Assembly: GCA_012934845.2 (NCBI GenBank)
Contig: WNNJ02003258.1
Span: 434,001 to 498,000 of the forward strand
DNA length: 64,000 bases
DNA from: Pomphorhynchus laevis
Lineage: Eukaryota > Acanthocephala > Palaeacanthocephala > Echinorhynchida > Pomphorhynchidae
Direction of reading: 5' to 3'
Below the pieces are notes generated by a model. The model did not search any database. It saw only the letters and a list, made by a program, of their open reading frames with translations, and was not told where the DNA came from. Position 1 is the first letter of the stretch; each line of letters opens with the position of its first letter. This document shows, in pieces, positions 21,589-30,136 of this stretch. The position numbers and the translations under genes are program-made.

Positions 21589-23146
21589 AAACAAATTAAA
21601 CAGCAAGCGACATGTCGTGATAAAATACAAAACAAATGGTTGTCAGATGCCCTTTCTCAAAATGGATATAGTTGCCCAGACAGCAACCAAACATGCTCGG
21701 AGAGAAGGCGCATCATCGTGGCTAAGCGCCCTGCCCTTAAAAACTGAAAAATTCTACTTGTCTCGAAGGGAGTTCAGAGACGCCATCTCAGCACGCTATG
21801 GACAAACCCCGTCAGACCTGATCGGCAGAGCATGCCCATGTGGCGAACAACTGTCGCTGGGGCACGGACTTTCATGTCCAAAAGGTGGATTGCCATCTAT
21901 TCAGCATGACTCCGTTCGGGACGAAATTGCCAGGGAATTGGCGTCAATCGGTCGTGACGTTGAGGTTGAACCAGTGCTGCAACCTGTTCCAGACAACTTA
22001 CATCTCGACACGGCAACAACATGTCGTGATTATGGTGCCCGACTTGATATATCCTGCCTAGGCTTAGGAAACGAGCGATTCGAGCGGACGTTCTTCGACG
22101 TCAACGTATTTAATATTTTTGCTCAGTCGTACGTCAGCCGACCAGTCGATCCAGCATTTGACTACAATGTGTCGCGAAAAAATGCCAAATATCTAGAAAG
22201 GGTGACGAAAGTAGAGCACAGTAAATTCATTCCGCTGATATTTTCTTCTTCAGGTGGTATTGAAAAGAAGTCGCAAGCCTTGATAAAAGAAATTCGTGCT
22301 AACCGTTTAAAAGCGGAAAGGATGAATCGCAATGACATTATAAATCAGGTCGACCCTACTCTCAAGAATGCCATCGAGCATGCATCAGTATCTGGATCAT
22401 CTTCGTGGTTGTCAACATACCCAACCAACAGTTATTCTTCCAGAATAAGTAATACAGTCTTTCAAGATGCACTAGCCACCAGATACGGATTTCTCCATCC
22501 CTCATCACCGAAATACTGCCAATGTAAAGAACAAAACTCGATATCACACACTTTCTCGTGCCCTTTAGGCGGCTTGCCATCAATGAGACACGATGCCGTC
22601 CGTGATTTTCTAGCGAATAGATTATCTGAATGTTGTCGTAACGTAGCAATCGAGCCAAAACTATCCCCTCTGCATGATGAAATATGCTTCCAAAATTACG
22701 GTACAACTATTGATCGTGAAGCGAGACTTGACATATCATGTTCCGGAATCTTTGGAGACAGAACGGAGTGTACTTTCCTTGATATCTGCGTGTTCAACGC
22801 ATACGCTCCCTCTAACTCCAGTAAGAGTATCGGACCATGCTTCGAATATCATGAACTAAGGAAGAAAAGGAAGTATCTTGAGAGAGTAAATAGCATAGAG
22901 CATGCGTCATTTATTCCCGTAGTATTTTCGATGCTCGGAGGGGCGGGTACGGAAGCGGCAATCCTGTTAAAGAGAATCGCGGGCTCCATGGCAAGGAGTC
23001 ATAACAGCTCATACAACGATGAAATAAACAGATTACGTAGTGGCATCAGCGTTATCCTTGCAAAGATGACTTCTCGATGTGTCCGTGGAGCTCGATCAGC
23101 TATAAATCGTCCTCAAAGGGATTTATGTTTAATCAATGAAGAATAA
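21566..23146 (+). CDS. R-3 tandem double restriction-like endonuclease frame
   Basis: One open frame of 526 codons; family-like sequence starts near 21655 (KMDIVAQ). Unit 1 has EGASSWLSALP, CPCGEQLSLGHGLSCPKGG, DVEVEPVLQPVP, GARLDISCLG, FERTFFDVNVFN and SRKNAKYLERV. Unit 2 follows after about 40 residues with SGSSSWLSTYP, CQCKEQNSISHTFSCPLGG, MRHDAVRDFLANRL, NVAIEPKLSP, EARLDISCSG, ECTFLDICVFN, LRKKRKYLERV and LLKRIAGSMA. Each unit keeps its CCHC residues and both Asp residues. The unit sequences are clearly different, so this is not a recent duplication. It may be an in-frame chimera made by insertion of another RLE element's 3' end, or a genuine two-nuclease element. Confidence 0.85.
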   Translation: MLCPTYNKNKLNSKRHVVIKYKTNGCQMPFLKMDIVAQTATKHARREGASSWLSALPLKTEKFYLSRREFRDAISARYGQTPSDLIGRACPCGEQLSLGHGLSCPKGGLPSIQHDSVRDEIARELASIGRDVEVEPVLQPVPDNLHLDTATTCRDYGARLDISCLGLGNERFERTFFDVNVFNIFAQSYVSRPVDPAFDYNVSRKNAKYLERVTKVEHSKFIPLIFSSSGGIEKKSQALIKEIRANRLKAERMNRNDIINQVDPTLKNAIEHASVSGSSSWLSTYPTNSYSSRISNTVFQDALATRYGFLHPSSPKYCQCKEQNSISHTFSCPLGGLPSMRHDAVRDFLANRLSECCRNVAIEPKLSPLHDEICFQNYGTTIDREARLDISCSGIFGDRTECTFLDICVFNAYAPSNSSKSIGPCFEYHELRKKRKYLERVNSIEHASFIPVVFSMLGGAGTEAAILLKRIAGSMARSHNSSYNDEINRLRSGISVILAKMTSRCVRGARSAINRPQRDLCLINEE

Positions 23147-23385
23147 TTTAGTGACTTTTTGAATATTAAAACTGGCTTGGTGAGGTTTTTTTTCTTTAAA
23201 ATTGTAAATTAAGGCCCATTTGCGGGAACCTATATTAATGTAATAATATTTATAATAAAAAATAATATAAAAAAAAATAAAAAAAATAATATTATTATTA
23301 ACATTATTGACTTTAAAAAAAAGTTTATTGACGTTAAAAAAAGTTTGAGATAAATAACATACAATCTAAAGTAAATACAAAAAAG

Positions 23386-23409
23386 TATTGGTTATTAAAG
23401 TTCTTACAA
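23386..23409 (+). other. 24-nt 5' leader of R-4, shared with L2-A copy C
   Basis: This segment, with core TTATTAAAGTTCTTACA, recurs with one difference at 25761-25784 at the 5' end of the unrelated L2-A copy C. A looser version (TTATATTAAGTTCTTACAAA) starts at 38941 in the 5' UTR of R-7. It may be a trans-spliced leader, a template-switch product or a shared target; see findings. Confidence 0.5.
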
Positions 23410-23573
23410 GCAAATTACAATTACAACATCTTACAATTTAAAGTAAATACAATCTAAAGTAAATACAATAAAATAACATACATATACAACAGCCGTTGAC
23501 TACGACGCACGTTGCCATCCGTCCTTTACAAACAATTCGCCCAGTCCGTGCTCGAAATCGTCATACTTCTGTC

Positions 23574-24728
23574 ATGACAAGGGGTAAACCGAATTCCATT
23601 GTTCGGTGTTGCACTTGTAACGGAAGCAGCGAAATGTAAGGGCTGTCGATGCGCTAAACAAAACCTTGCATGTTCAAATTGTAGAGCAACCGATTGCCAA
23701 AACAAACAGAGAGATACCATCGGAGTTCAATCAATACCCTTAGCACCTGACGTTTCACCAGCTGCTCACGAACAACAGATCGATACGGTTTAATGCGTCG
23801 ACAAAGGTCAGTATCTACGCACTACTGAATCTGCTGAACGCTCTCTATCGCATGTTCATGGTGATCCTAACCCTAGCATGTCTGTAACAGATGATACCAG
23901 GTCACAATTGCCAATCAGCTACTATCAGTCAGTGAATCAATGGAAGCCAAATCTCATGATTCTACCTCAATGTGCTGCAGGTCATCAGTTTGTCGATACA
24001 CTCACTTCTTTTTATTCGAAAGTTGCTTACAGCCAAGATGATGAGGAATCCGCGTTTAAGCTAGTTTCTGTCTTCCCTCAATTAATTCTCCAAAAAATTA
24101 AGTCTAAGAAAATTTCAATTATACGGAAAACCTTAGAGCGTAGATTGTCACTGTGGCAAAATTGTCGATATATAGAACTATACGAAGAAGCCATGTATCT
24201 TCAGGTTGCCTACAATCAATCAACAAGGAATGGATCGACTTTGGATTGGAAGAAGCGTTTCAGTAGACTGATGACTCAAGGAAAAATTGCAGCAAGCACC
24301 TCTTGCTTTCTGACCAGGTGTTGACTGGAGTTTTATCACCAGATTCTATTATTGACGGCAGAACTGTTGAGAGTGTGCTCAATGATTTTCATCCGATGCC
24401 ATCCGAAATAAATGAAGACGTATTGCTGTCGAAGCGATTTCACCGAGCTGCATACCACCACGAAGTTCGATTCAGAGCAATTGATGATGAATGTATCATA
24501 CGCGCATGTAAAAAGACAAAGGGTAGTGCTGGGCCGTCTGGACTTGACGCATTAGCATGGTGTAATTTACTGACTCGTTTCGGAAAACAGTCGCTTGCTT
24601 TGGCACGAGTACTAGCAGATTTCACTTTTAGGTTAACAACCGACAACATTGCGCCTGGTGTTCTTGATGCGTTTGTTGCTTGCAGATTAATAGCATTACA
24701 AAAGAAAGAAGGGGTGTTAGGCCAATAG
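23574..24728 (+). pseudogene. R-4 N-terminal zinc cluster and helical region
   Basis: Starts MTRGKPNSIVRCCTCNG; after a one-base frame change inside the cluster it continues AKCKGCRCAKQNLACSNC and CQN. The C-x-C-NG..C-x2-C-x-C..C-x2-C..C-x-N spacing resembles the CXC (Tesmin/TSO1/MSL2-type) zinc cluster, a DNA-binding fold. Next comes the family box NQWKPNLMILPQC, the IIRKTLERRLSLWQN helix and the pre-RT box GSAGPSGLDALAW. Breaks lie near 23633, 23792 and 24318. It would probably supply target or RNA binding. Confidence 0.75.
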
Positions 24729-25745
24729 GTGTATGTGAGGTAGTGAGGCGTATTGTATGTAAAGCCATACTTGAGGTAATTCGAGGGGATATTCAGGAAG
24801 CTGCGGGGTGCGACCAATTATCAGCATCACAACGAGGTGGAATTAAGTATTCCATTAGCTCAATTCGTGAAACGTATTTTCATTCCGAGGATTGTTGCGT
24901 CCTTGCTGTCGACGCTTCGAACGCATTCCGCATTAAATCGCGCAGTATCACTCCATAATATTCAATATGTTTGCCCATCGCTATCAAACACTTTGAATAA
25001 TATTTACTCGAGGCCTACACAACTCGTTCTTGGTGGGTCCAGCTTATTCTCATCCGAAGGATTCACTCAAGGCGATCCATTGGCAATGGTCGCTTTCTCA
25101 ATGGCATCGTTGCCACTCATCGATATAATTGCCCATGAAGTACCTGGTATAAATCAAAAATGGTTCGCGGATGATGCGAATTTTGCTGGAAAATCTCAAG
25201 ATCTAGTTCAGGTGTGGAATATTCTAAAGTGCATGGGACCAAAATTTGGATATTATGTAAATGCTTCTAAGACCAAAGTCTTAGTTCACAACGTAAATCA
25301 ATACAATCTGTTTCCCGATGATATTACTTGCAAGTCCATAGATGGAATCACTGTTCTTGGAGTTCCTATTGGGTCGGTCGATTTCGTTTCTTCTGCTACA
25401 AAAGTGAAGTTTGATCATTTGGGCTCGTTGTACTCGCGATTGGCAGAGGTTGCCTCAATTGACCCTCATGCTGCTTACTCATGTCTAACAAAATCTCTAC
25501 AGTTCAAATTGACACATTATATGAGATCCGTGCTATGCAATGAAGTTGAAACAGAATCAGTAAGTATTGCTTTAAGAGAGCGATTACTTCCCACACTTCT
25601 CGGACGCAATCTCTCGGACGAAATGATTTCAATGGTAACACTTCCACTTAAGACGGGTGGCATGGGTATCAGTGATCCGGGGATTACATGCGTCCTTGAG
25701 TTTAATTGCGCGAATATGCTTCTAAATACACGAGTCAGGCTTACT
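24680..25745 (+). pseudogene. R-4 reverse transcriptase domain
   Basis: RT motifs: GVRPIGVCEVVRRIVCKAIL, DQLSASQRGGIKYSI, VLAVDASNAF (A), FSSEGFTQGDPLAMVAFSM (B), NQKWFADDANFAG (C), GPKFGYYVNASKTKVL (D) and the thumb TLPLKTGGMGISDPG. A frameshift near 24935, just after motif A, splits the domain. The frame ends at NTRVRLT, where copy C is inserted. Confidence 0.8.
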
Positions 25746-25785
25746 TTACGTTAAAAAAAAGTATTGATTATTAAAGTTCTTACAT

Positions 25786-25909
25786 TCCAGATTATTCCTG
25801 TCAGTTCCAGATTATTCCTGTCAGTTCCAGATTATTCCTGTCAGTTCCAGATTATTCCTGTCAGTTCCAGATTATTCCTGTCAGTTCCAGATTATTCCTG
25901 TCAGTTCCG
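25786..25909 (+). repeat. 20-bp tandem repeat in L2-A 5' UTR, copy C (6 units)
   Basis: The same unit as in copy B (attattcctgtcagttccag), six copies at 25791, 25811, 25831, 25851, 25871 and 25891. It is followed by the same GC-rich box and the ORF1 ATG 45 bp later. The different copy number (6 versus about 11) is typical of a length-variable LINE promoter array. Confidence 0.95.
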
Positions 25910-25953
25910 CTCGCTACGCTCGCGGATTGAGCTCAATCTATCGATAAAAGGTC

Positions 25954-27279
25954 ATGCCTAAAAAAGCGCGATCTCAGATCCCTGTTCCTGATCAACAATC
26001 TTCCACATCTAAATGCAATGATGGTTATACCAGCTTTGAAGTTGGATGCGATTCCAAAGATTGCGATGTATGGACACTTGTTCGTGTTAAAATATCCGAC
26101 CACTCAGTGTATAAACTTAAACATTTCACTTGCGGTTTTTGTACATCAGTACGACTACTACAGTTATCCTGCTCATCTACTCCTGTATCACACACTACCA
26201 CTCAGACCAATGCTGTTTTAGATGTTTCCCTCGCATCAACACCTGACTTCGCATCATATAATCCCATTATTGAACCTACTCTCTCACACACTCCTCGTTC
26301 AACTACGTACCAAACTTCCATTAATCTTTCTCATTCTAACAATGCTAACGGCAAAGCTTTTCATCTCGTACCTCCTCTTTCCTATTCCTCCCCCAATCTA
26401 AATAAATCTCAAACTTCTTTATTCTCCTCACGAACTCCTTACTCGACCCCCCCTGTATCACCTCTCAATAATTTACACCCTTCCATCAAAATCATTTCCA
26501 GTAACATTTCCGATCAACTAATTCAACACTCCATTCCTGTCACTCATGCCCCAACCTATTTTAATTCTCCTTACTCTACCTACCACGTAACACTTCCCAA
26601 TAAGTTACATCCTTCATTTAAAATCATATCCAGTCACATCTCTGATCAACCGATTCAACACCCCGCTCCTGTCACACTTGCTCCAACCAATATTAATTCT
26701 TTATCAAGCACCCCTGTCATTTCCACTTCTATCTGCTCATCTACCTCGACTCCTACCAGCTCTGTCCGTCCACCACTTCCACGAAATCGTTTTCCTTCGC
26801 GCGATCGCTGTATAATCATATCAAACTTAAAGCTTTCCGAATCTGCTTCTCCACAATCTCGCCTCGATGATGATGTATCTGCTTTCAGGTCTATCCTAGC
26901 AACCATTCTTCCTGATGATAACCCATCACTCTTCAATAATATCGCTCCTGTATCCTTTATTCGTTTAAACAAATCCACTAAATCAAATCATCTCAGTCCT
27001 CCACTCTTAAAAATCGTTTTCCGACATAGTTCACATGCCTCTTCGGTACTCTCCCAACGTTTTAAACTTCTTACCACTTCATCTACTTGCCGTATCTTTC
27101 CTGACCGCTCCCCTTCTGATATTGCCCAGCTCAATTTAGCTCGCATTGAAAAACATCGACGTGAAACAAACGGCGAGTCATCCTTATCTATACGTAAAAT
27201 CAACGGAAATTTTCACGTTCTTCACACAAGGCCAAAAATTCGATGGCGTCCCATCTCTCCCCCTTGTCTTCTTCGCTAG
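25954..27279 (+). CDS. L2-A copy C ORF1 protein (zinc finger + RRM-like), intact
   Basis: 441 codons, start ATG with MPKKARSQIPVPDQQ. Residues ~20-65 carry a PHD-like Cys/His set: CNDGYTSFEVGC, CDVWTL, KHFTCGFC. Residues ~70-280 are Ser/Thr/Pro-rich and low complexity. Residues ~290-400 look RRM-like (DRCIIISNLKL and PPLLKIVFRHSSHAS). A basic C-terminus ends PISPPCLLR. L2/CR1-type ORF1 proteins package element RNA and act as chaperones; that role is inferred here. It overlaps ORF2 by 37 nt in another frame, suggesting coupled re-initiation. No stops or frameshifts. Confidence 0.85.
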   Translation: MPKKARSQIPVPDQQSSTSKCNDGYTSFEVGCDSKDCDVWTLVRVKISDHSVYKLKHFTCGFCTSVRLLQLSCSSTPVSHTTTQTNAVLDVSLASTPDFASYNPIIEPTLSHTPRSTTYQTSINLSHSNNANGKAFHLVPPLSYSSPNLNKSQTSLFSSRTPYSTPPVSPLNNLHPSIKIISSNISDQLIQHSIPVTHAPTYFNSPYSTYHVTLPNKLHPSFKIISSHISDQPIQHPAPVTLAPTNINSLSSTPVISTSICSSTSTPTSSVRPPLPRNRFPSRDRCIIISNLKLSESASPQSRLDDDVSAFRSILATILPDDNPSLFNNIAPVSFIRLNKSTKSNHLSPPLLKIVFRHSSHASSVLSQRFKLLTTSSTCRIFPDRSPSDIAQLNLARIEKHRRETNGESSLSIRKINGNFHVLHTRPKIRWRPISPPCLLR

Positions 27280-30053
27280 TCGATCTCGCTCCTAAGCATA
27301 CTTTTCGTCTTAGTCTATTCAATACTCGCTCCATTCTTCATAAAGCTGATATGCTTCTCGATATCTTCGATCAATTATCTATCGATATTCTCTGCATTAC
27401 CGAATCCTGGCACACTGACTCCAACGATCTTGCTATTCGTCGTCTATGTCGCTCTGGTTGTTCTCTAGTTGAATCAGCTCGTCAAATTACATCTCATACA
27501 TCTACTGCGTCTAACCATGGCGGTATTGTTGCCATTGCTCGTCACCCAATGTCTTTACGTAAAATCAACGTTAACATCCGTTACACCTCGTTCGAATTAC
27601 TCATATGCAGATTATCAACGCCTTTCCCTCTGGAACTTGTGATTGTATACCGTCCAGGTTCAGTTGCCCCATCACGTATCTTCTTTAACGACCTTGCAGA
27701 TCTAATGTCTCACTGTTCATTGTCTTATACTCCTTCTTTTGTTCTCGGTGACTTTAACATTCGTCTTGATCGCCCGTCTGACTCTGACTCTATCACTTTA
27801 ACTAATCTTTTTTCTGATTTTAACTATAAATTACTTTCAACAAGCCCAACTCATATTCTCGGCGGTGCTCTCGACATCATTGCTGTTCCTAACTGCTTCA
27901 ATGACTATACCTCCTTGTCAATTACTGATCCTGGTTTGTCCGATCATTTCCTTGTCACTCTTACTCTTACTCGTCCCCATCCTCCTTCTCCGCCTTTACC
28001 ATTATCTACACCAAGTCGACCCTGGAAGCTTCTCGATATCCCTATTCTCTGCACAGCCTTACTCAATTCTTCACTCTTTTCACTTCCTCTTAACTATCTC
28101 TCTCCCGATGATCTCTGCATTCTGTTTGATTCTGAACTTACGTCGATCCTCAATAACCTTCTACCTAGGAAGGTTATTGAACGTTCACCCAACTCACTCC
28201 CTCCAAATCTTCGTGATTCCTACTTTTCTCAACGCCGTTCACATCTCATTCTTATACGTACTAAACGTACTCTCTTTTGGCGAAATCAACTCGAGTCATC
28301 TTCCAACTCGAAATCTCATTGGAAAATCTTAAACTCAATTCTTTCACGATCATCTACCCCTTGTAATATAAATCCTGATGAATTTTCTTCTTATCTACAA
28401 ACTAAGCTATCTAATTTACTTTCCCTACTACCCATAGCCCCCTTGTACCCACTCTTATCTTTAAATACTTCCCTCCCAGAACTATTCCACCTTCTTCCCG
28501 TTTCGTCTGATGAAGTTTCTTCGGTTCTGCTGTCATTACCTAATAAAACCTCTCCTTCTGACCCAATTCCCACTCACTTACTTAAAAATATCCGCACTTT
28601 TATCTTACCCTTTTTAACCACATTGTTCAACTCGTCCATCCGTAGCTGTACATTTCCTTCCATCTGGAAATGCGCCACTGTTCGTCCTATCATCAAAAAG
28701 CAATCTCTCGACTCTTCGCTACCATCTTCGTACCGTCCAATCTCACTTCTCCCAACCCTCTCTAAACTCCTTGAGCGTCTCGTTCTTAAGCAAGTTAATA
28801 CATATCTCTATTCCTCTAACTTATTTCCTCCCTTCCAAGCCGCTTTTCGCTCTAATTACTCTACCGAAATTGCATGTCTTAAAGTTTATAACGACTTACT
28901 CATATCGCGCGATCATAAATTATGTAGTGTCATAGTTTCTCTTGATCTATCGTCTGCTTTTGACATCGTCGATCACTCGATTCTTCTCCATCGCCTTCGT
29001 CATGATTATGGCTTCTCTTTACCCACTGTATCATGGTTTTCTTCATATCTATCGAACCGTACATTTCGCGTATATTCTAACTCTTCTCTCTCCCATCCTT
29101 CGTCCATTCCGTCCGGTGTTCCACAAGGCTCCGTATTAGGCCCTATACTTTTCTCTCTTCTTCTTGGTGATTTGTCTTCGATTTCTCATAAATTTAACTT
29201 CCATGTTATGCAATATGCTGATGACATTCTCATCTATGCTCATGCACCTGTTTATCGTATTCGCGATCTTAGTGTTTCTGCTTCCGACTGTCTTGTCTCA
29301 ATTTCCAATCATCTTTCTTCCCTTCGCCTTTCTCTGAATCCTGATAAATCCAAAATTATGTGGATCCTACCTCGACGCATCGGCTTCGAACCTCCCTCCG
29401 TATCATTAAATTCTACAATTCTTCCTATCGTTGATAATCTCGTTTTCCTAGGCTTCCATTTTGACAACCGACTTTCACTTAAACCTTTCGTTATAGATAA
29501 AGTACGCTCATCTACCTTGATACTCCGCAACCTCCGTCAAGTTCGTAGATTGATCGATTTCCCTTCTTGTATGACTCTCATATCATCTCTCCTTTTTTCT
29601 AGACTCGATTATTGTCTTAGTCTATTTTCCAACTCACCTAAATCCACTCTTCTTCCCCTACAACGCATCGTCAACGCAGCTGTCCGAATTCTCCTCCGTC
29701 TTCGTCGTTTTGATCATACATCCTACCATCTTGCTTCTCTCGATTTTCCTACAATTTATTGTCGTGTTCAAATTCGTCTTCTTATCGTTGCTTTCCGCCT
29801 TGTAACTTTTCATACCCCTTCATTTCTCAACCTTCCTTTTCTTGATAATTCCCGTCCTGTTTACTGTTCCTTGCGTTCCTGTAATTCCCTTCTTTTACAT
29901 GTCCCAAACTACTCTACCTCCTTTGGACTCCGCTCCTTCCTGGTGGCTGCTCCTCTATCGTGGAATCATCTGCCCATTCATATACGCCAATCAACTTCCC
30001 TGCAGTGCTTCAAACGACAAATCCGATCCCATCTGAACAATTTAACTGCTTGA
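27243..30053 (+). CDS. L2-A copy C ORF2: APE endonuclease + reverse transcriptase
   Basis: 936 codons, fully open. APE endonuclease at ~20-240: LSLFNTRSILHKAD, CITESWH, VYRPGS, VLGDFNIRLD, GGALDIIAVP and LSDHFLV hold the expected catalytic N, E, D/N and H residues. RT at ~470-760: SYRPISLLPTLSKLLERL, VSLDLSSAFDIVDHS, SGVPQGSVLGPILFSLL, MQYADDILIYAHAP, LNPDKSKIMWILPRR, LVFLGFHFDNR. The C-terminus has SFLVAAPLSWNHLPIH and ends RSHLNNLTA. Compared with copy B it lacks 33 residues in the linker between endonuclease and RT, replaced by RKVIE-type filler. The protein may be folded but was probably altered at or after insertion. No RNase H domain is seen. Confidence 0.9.
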   Translation: MASHLSPLSSSLVDLAPKHTFRLSLFNTRSILHKADMLLDIFDQLSIDILCITESWHTDSNDLAIRRLCRSGCSLVESARQITSHTSTASNHGGIVAIARHPMSLRKINVNIRYTSFELLICRLSTPFPLELVIVYRPGSVAPSRIFFNDLADLMSHCSLSYTPSFVLGDFNIRLDRPSDSDSITLTNLFSDFNYKLLSTSPTHILGGALDIIAVPNCFNDYTSLSITDPGLSDHFLVTLTLTRPHPPSPPLPLSTPSRPWKLLDIPILCTALLNSSLFSLPLNYLSPDDLCILFDSELTSILNNLLPRKVIERSPNSLPPNLRDSYFSQRRSHLILIRTKRTLFWRNQLESSSNSKSHWKILNSILSRSSTPCNINPDEFSSYLQTKLSNLLSLLPIAPLYPLLSLNTSLPELFHLLPVSSDEVSSVLLSLPNKTSPSDPIPTHLLKNIRTFILPFLTTLFNSSIRSCTFPSIWKCATVRPIIKKQSLDSSLPSSYRPISLLPTLSKLLERLVLKQVNTYLYSSNLFPPFQAAFRSNYSTEIACLKVYNDLLISRDHKLCSVIVSLDLSSAFDIVDHSILLHRLRHDYGFSLPTVSWFSSYLSNRTFRVYSNSSLSHPSSIPSGVPQGSVLGPILFSLLLGDLSSISHKFNFHVMQYADDILIYAHAPVYRIRDLSVSASDCLVSISNHLSSLRLSLNPDKSKIMWILPRRIGFEPPSVSLNSTILPIVDNLVFLGFHFDNRLSLKPFVIDKVRSSTLILRNLRQVRRLIDFPSCMTLISSLLFSRLDYCLSLFSNSPKSTLLPLQRIVNAAVRILLRLRRFDHTSYHLASLDFPTIYCRVQIRLLIVAFRLVTFHTPSFLNLPFLDNSRPVYCSLRSCNSLLLHVPNYSTSFGLRSFLVAAPLSWNHLPIHIRQSTSLQCFKRQIRSHLNNLTA
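28150..28180. repeat. 12-bp palindrome filling an internal deletion in copy C ORF2
   Basis: TCAATAACCTTC, a 7-nt loop, then GAAGGTTATTGA. The left arm is normal L2-A sequence (present in copy B). The right arm is new and replaces 111 bp of copy B (3324-3434), for a net loss of 99 bp. This is the signature of fold-back synthesis followed by a jump to a downstream template position. Confidence 0.92.
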
Positions 30054-30082
30054 CTTTCTCATTTTTGTTTGTGGACTTGTAA

Positions 30083-30099
30083 GCGTACAGCTTGTACGC
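30083..30099 (+). other. 3' stem-loop of L2-A copy C
   Basis: GCGTACAGCTTGTACGC, identical to the copy A and B stem-loops, 30 bp after the ORF2 stop and just before ATTTGCCACATTAAATAAA and the TTA-repeat tail. It is the likely RT recognition structure. Confidence 0.75.
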
Positions 30100-30136
30100 A
30101 TTTGCCACATTAAATAAATTTGTATTATTATTATTA

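Larger units (their letters stand above)
20850..23250 (+). mobile_element. RLE-type LINE R-3 (family alpha), with a second endonuclease domain
   Basis: Begins at TTGACCTT..GGGTTTTACGC, the same internal point where R-1 begins, and is nearly identical to R-1 over about 1 kb. It continues through a full first endonuclease, then a second one, and a 3' UTR with GGCCCATTTGCGGG at 23213-23226. It is followed by about 130 bp of A/T runs (23230-23345), with no further feature in that spacer. Confidence 0.87.
25746..30136 (+). mobile_element. L2-A LINE copy C, full length, both ORFs open
   Basis: A 4.39 kb element inserted in R-4 with TTACTT flanks: a leader (25746-25785), six 20-bp repeats, a GC box, ORF1, an overlapping ORF2, and a 3' UTR with a stem-loop (30083-30099) and a TTATTATTATTA tail. 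It is the youngest-looking L2-A copy and the family reference. One internal rearrangement in ORF2 (28150-28180) removes 111 bp and adds a 12-bp fold-back filler, but leaves the frame open. Confidence 0.92.
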
